From NCBI GenBank assembly GCA_020635435.1, contig JACJZU010000002.1:310001-374000 (forward strand): a DNA stretch of 64,000 nt. The letters are read 5' to 3'. Source of the stretch: Flavobacteriales bacterium (GTDB lineage: Bacteria > Bacteroidota > Bacteroidia > NS11-12g > UBA9320). Below the pieces are notes generated by a model that saw only the letters and a list, made by a program, of their open reading frames with translations, ran no database searches and had not been told where the DNA came from. Position 1 is the first letter of the stretch. Each line of letters opens with the position of its first letter. Both the position numbers and the translations under genes were made by a program. Below, one piece after another: positions 63,605 through 64,000 of the stretch.

Positions 63605-64000
63605 ATGAAGCGCACATTTATGAAGAAATTATCCGTTTTGGGCCTGAGCTTAATGCTCCTCGGTTCAACGTTATTGATGAATGGTTGTAAAGACGATACG
63701 ACCGATGGACCAAAGGCAGATCAGAACGTGTATGAACTGATCTCAGGAAGTACGAAGTACAGTGTTATCAAAGCCGCGATCGATCGCGCCGGATTGCAGT
63801 CCGTGTTGTCGGGAAGTAGTGCGATCACTTTTTTTGCACCCGTAGATGATGCGTTTCTAGTTTCCAGAACCGATCCAAGCACATTGAGTGATGCTGAATT
63901 GATGAAGTTCCTCCAGAACCATTTGATCATGGGTAAGTTCACAACCGGTGATTTCCCACAGCCCGGATTCATAACATCTGAAGCACCGCTCGGTCCGAAT
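63605..64000 (+). CDS. Fasciclin-domain lipoprotein, 3' partial
   Basis: The first 132 codons of a lipoprotein cut by the window edge. A signal peptide (KKLSVLGLSLMLLGS...) leads to a lipobox LMNGC and then CKDDTTDGPK. A fasciclin (FAS1) domain starts about residue 45: YSVIKAAIDRAGLQSVLSG, ITFFAPVDDAF and LMKFLQNHLIMGKF. FAS1 domains mediate cell adhesion and matrix contacts. Start ATG 63605 is used; a second ATG lies 15 bases later. The domain continues past the window. Confidence 0.88.
   Translation, partial: MKRTFMKKLSVLGLSLMLLGSTLLMNGCKDDTTDGPKADQNVYELISGSTKYSVIKAAIDRAGLQSVLSGSSAITFFAPVDDAFLVSRTDPSTLSDAELMKFLQNHLIMGKFTTGDFPQPGFITSEAPLGPN

Noticed and set aside
1..64000. CRISPR array, tRNA, rRNA or phage genes
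   Set aside because: I looked for regular short repeats, tRNA-like folds in the gaps and phage-type proteins and found none.

Overview
The window is a piece of a chromosome from a member of the Bacteroidota, most likely Flavobacteriia-like; the exact family cannot be read from the sequence. Four things point there. Several genes are preceded by the Bacteroidota -7 element TAnnTTTG. Large secreted proteins end in type IX secretion (T9SS) sorting domains of both type A (Por-like) and type B (gliding-motility-associated). There is a complete alternative complex III operon. There are also lineage-typical genes such as a PUR-alpha-like DUF3276 protein and a guaA-linked periplasmic-binding lipoprotein. 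No rRNA, tRNA, CRISPR array, transposase, integrase or phage gene was seen.

Layout. 1-4.6 kb: pckA (5' end cut off), yidC, a TPR protein. 4.6-19.2 kb, minus strand: pdxH, two tandem T9SS type A PKD proteins, ffh, and a 1604-residue T9SS type B protein. 19.3-24.9 kb: a TPR lipoprotein, then a minus-strand block with cobalamin adenosyltransferase, gatC, a PlsC acyltransferase, an SRPBCC protein, a DUF4199 membrane protein, DUF3276 and an ABC exporter. 24.9-31.2 kb: leucine dehydrogenase, then an AT-rich island holding an orphan secreted protein and the 5' half of a T9SS type B giant. 31.6-41 kb, minus strand: a CapD/WbpM-like sugar dehydratase, another T9SS type B giant, a secreted TPR-CAP protein, an ABM-fold protein and a SAM hydrolase. 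41-50.7 kb: phoH and the actABCDEF operon, closed by a strong UUCG-loop terminator. 50.7-64 kb: housekeeping genes (ABC-F, two FKBPs, peptidase E, fabG, tatC, rpiB, a histidine kinase and response regulator pair, guaA, an RsmB-like methyltransferase) and the start of a fasciclin lipoprotein.

How the genes fit together. The central theme is the cell surface. Five giant T9SS cargo proteins occupy about 20 kb, and YidC, Ffh and TatC, also in the window, serve the inner-membrane steps of protein export. The act operon encodes a quinol:cytochrome c oxidoreductase that replaces the bc1 complex, so the organism respires. I found no clear new defence or mobile system. The most unusual points are an ActE cytochrome fused to an OmpA-like domain, a mosaic T9SS gene whose base composition switches at a domain border, a histidine-rich periplasmic segment in ActF, and a tight hairpin at the start of the leucine dehydrogenase leader.
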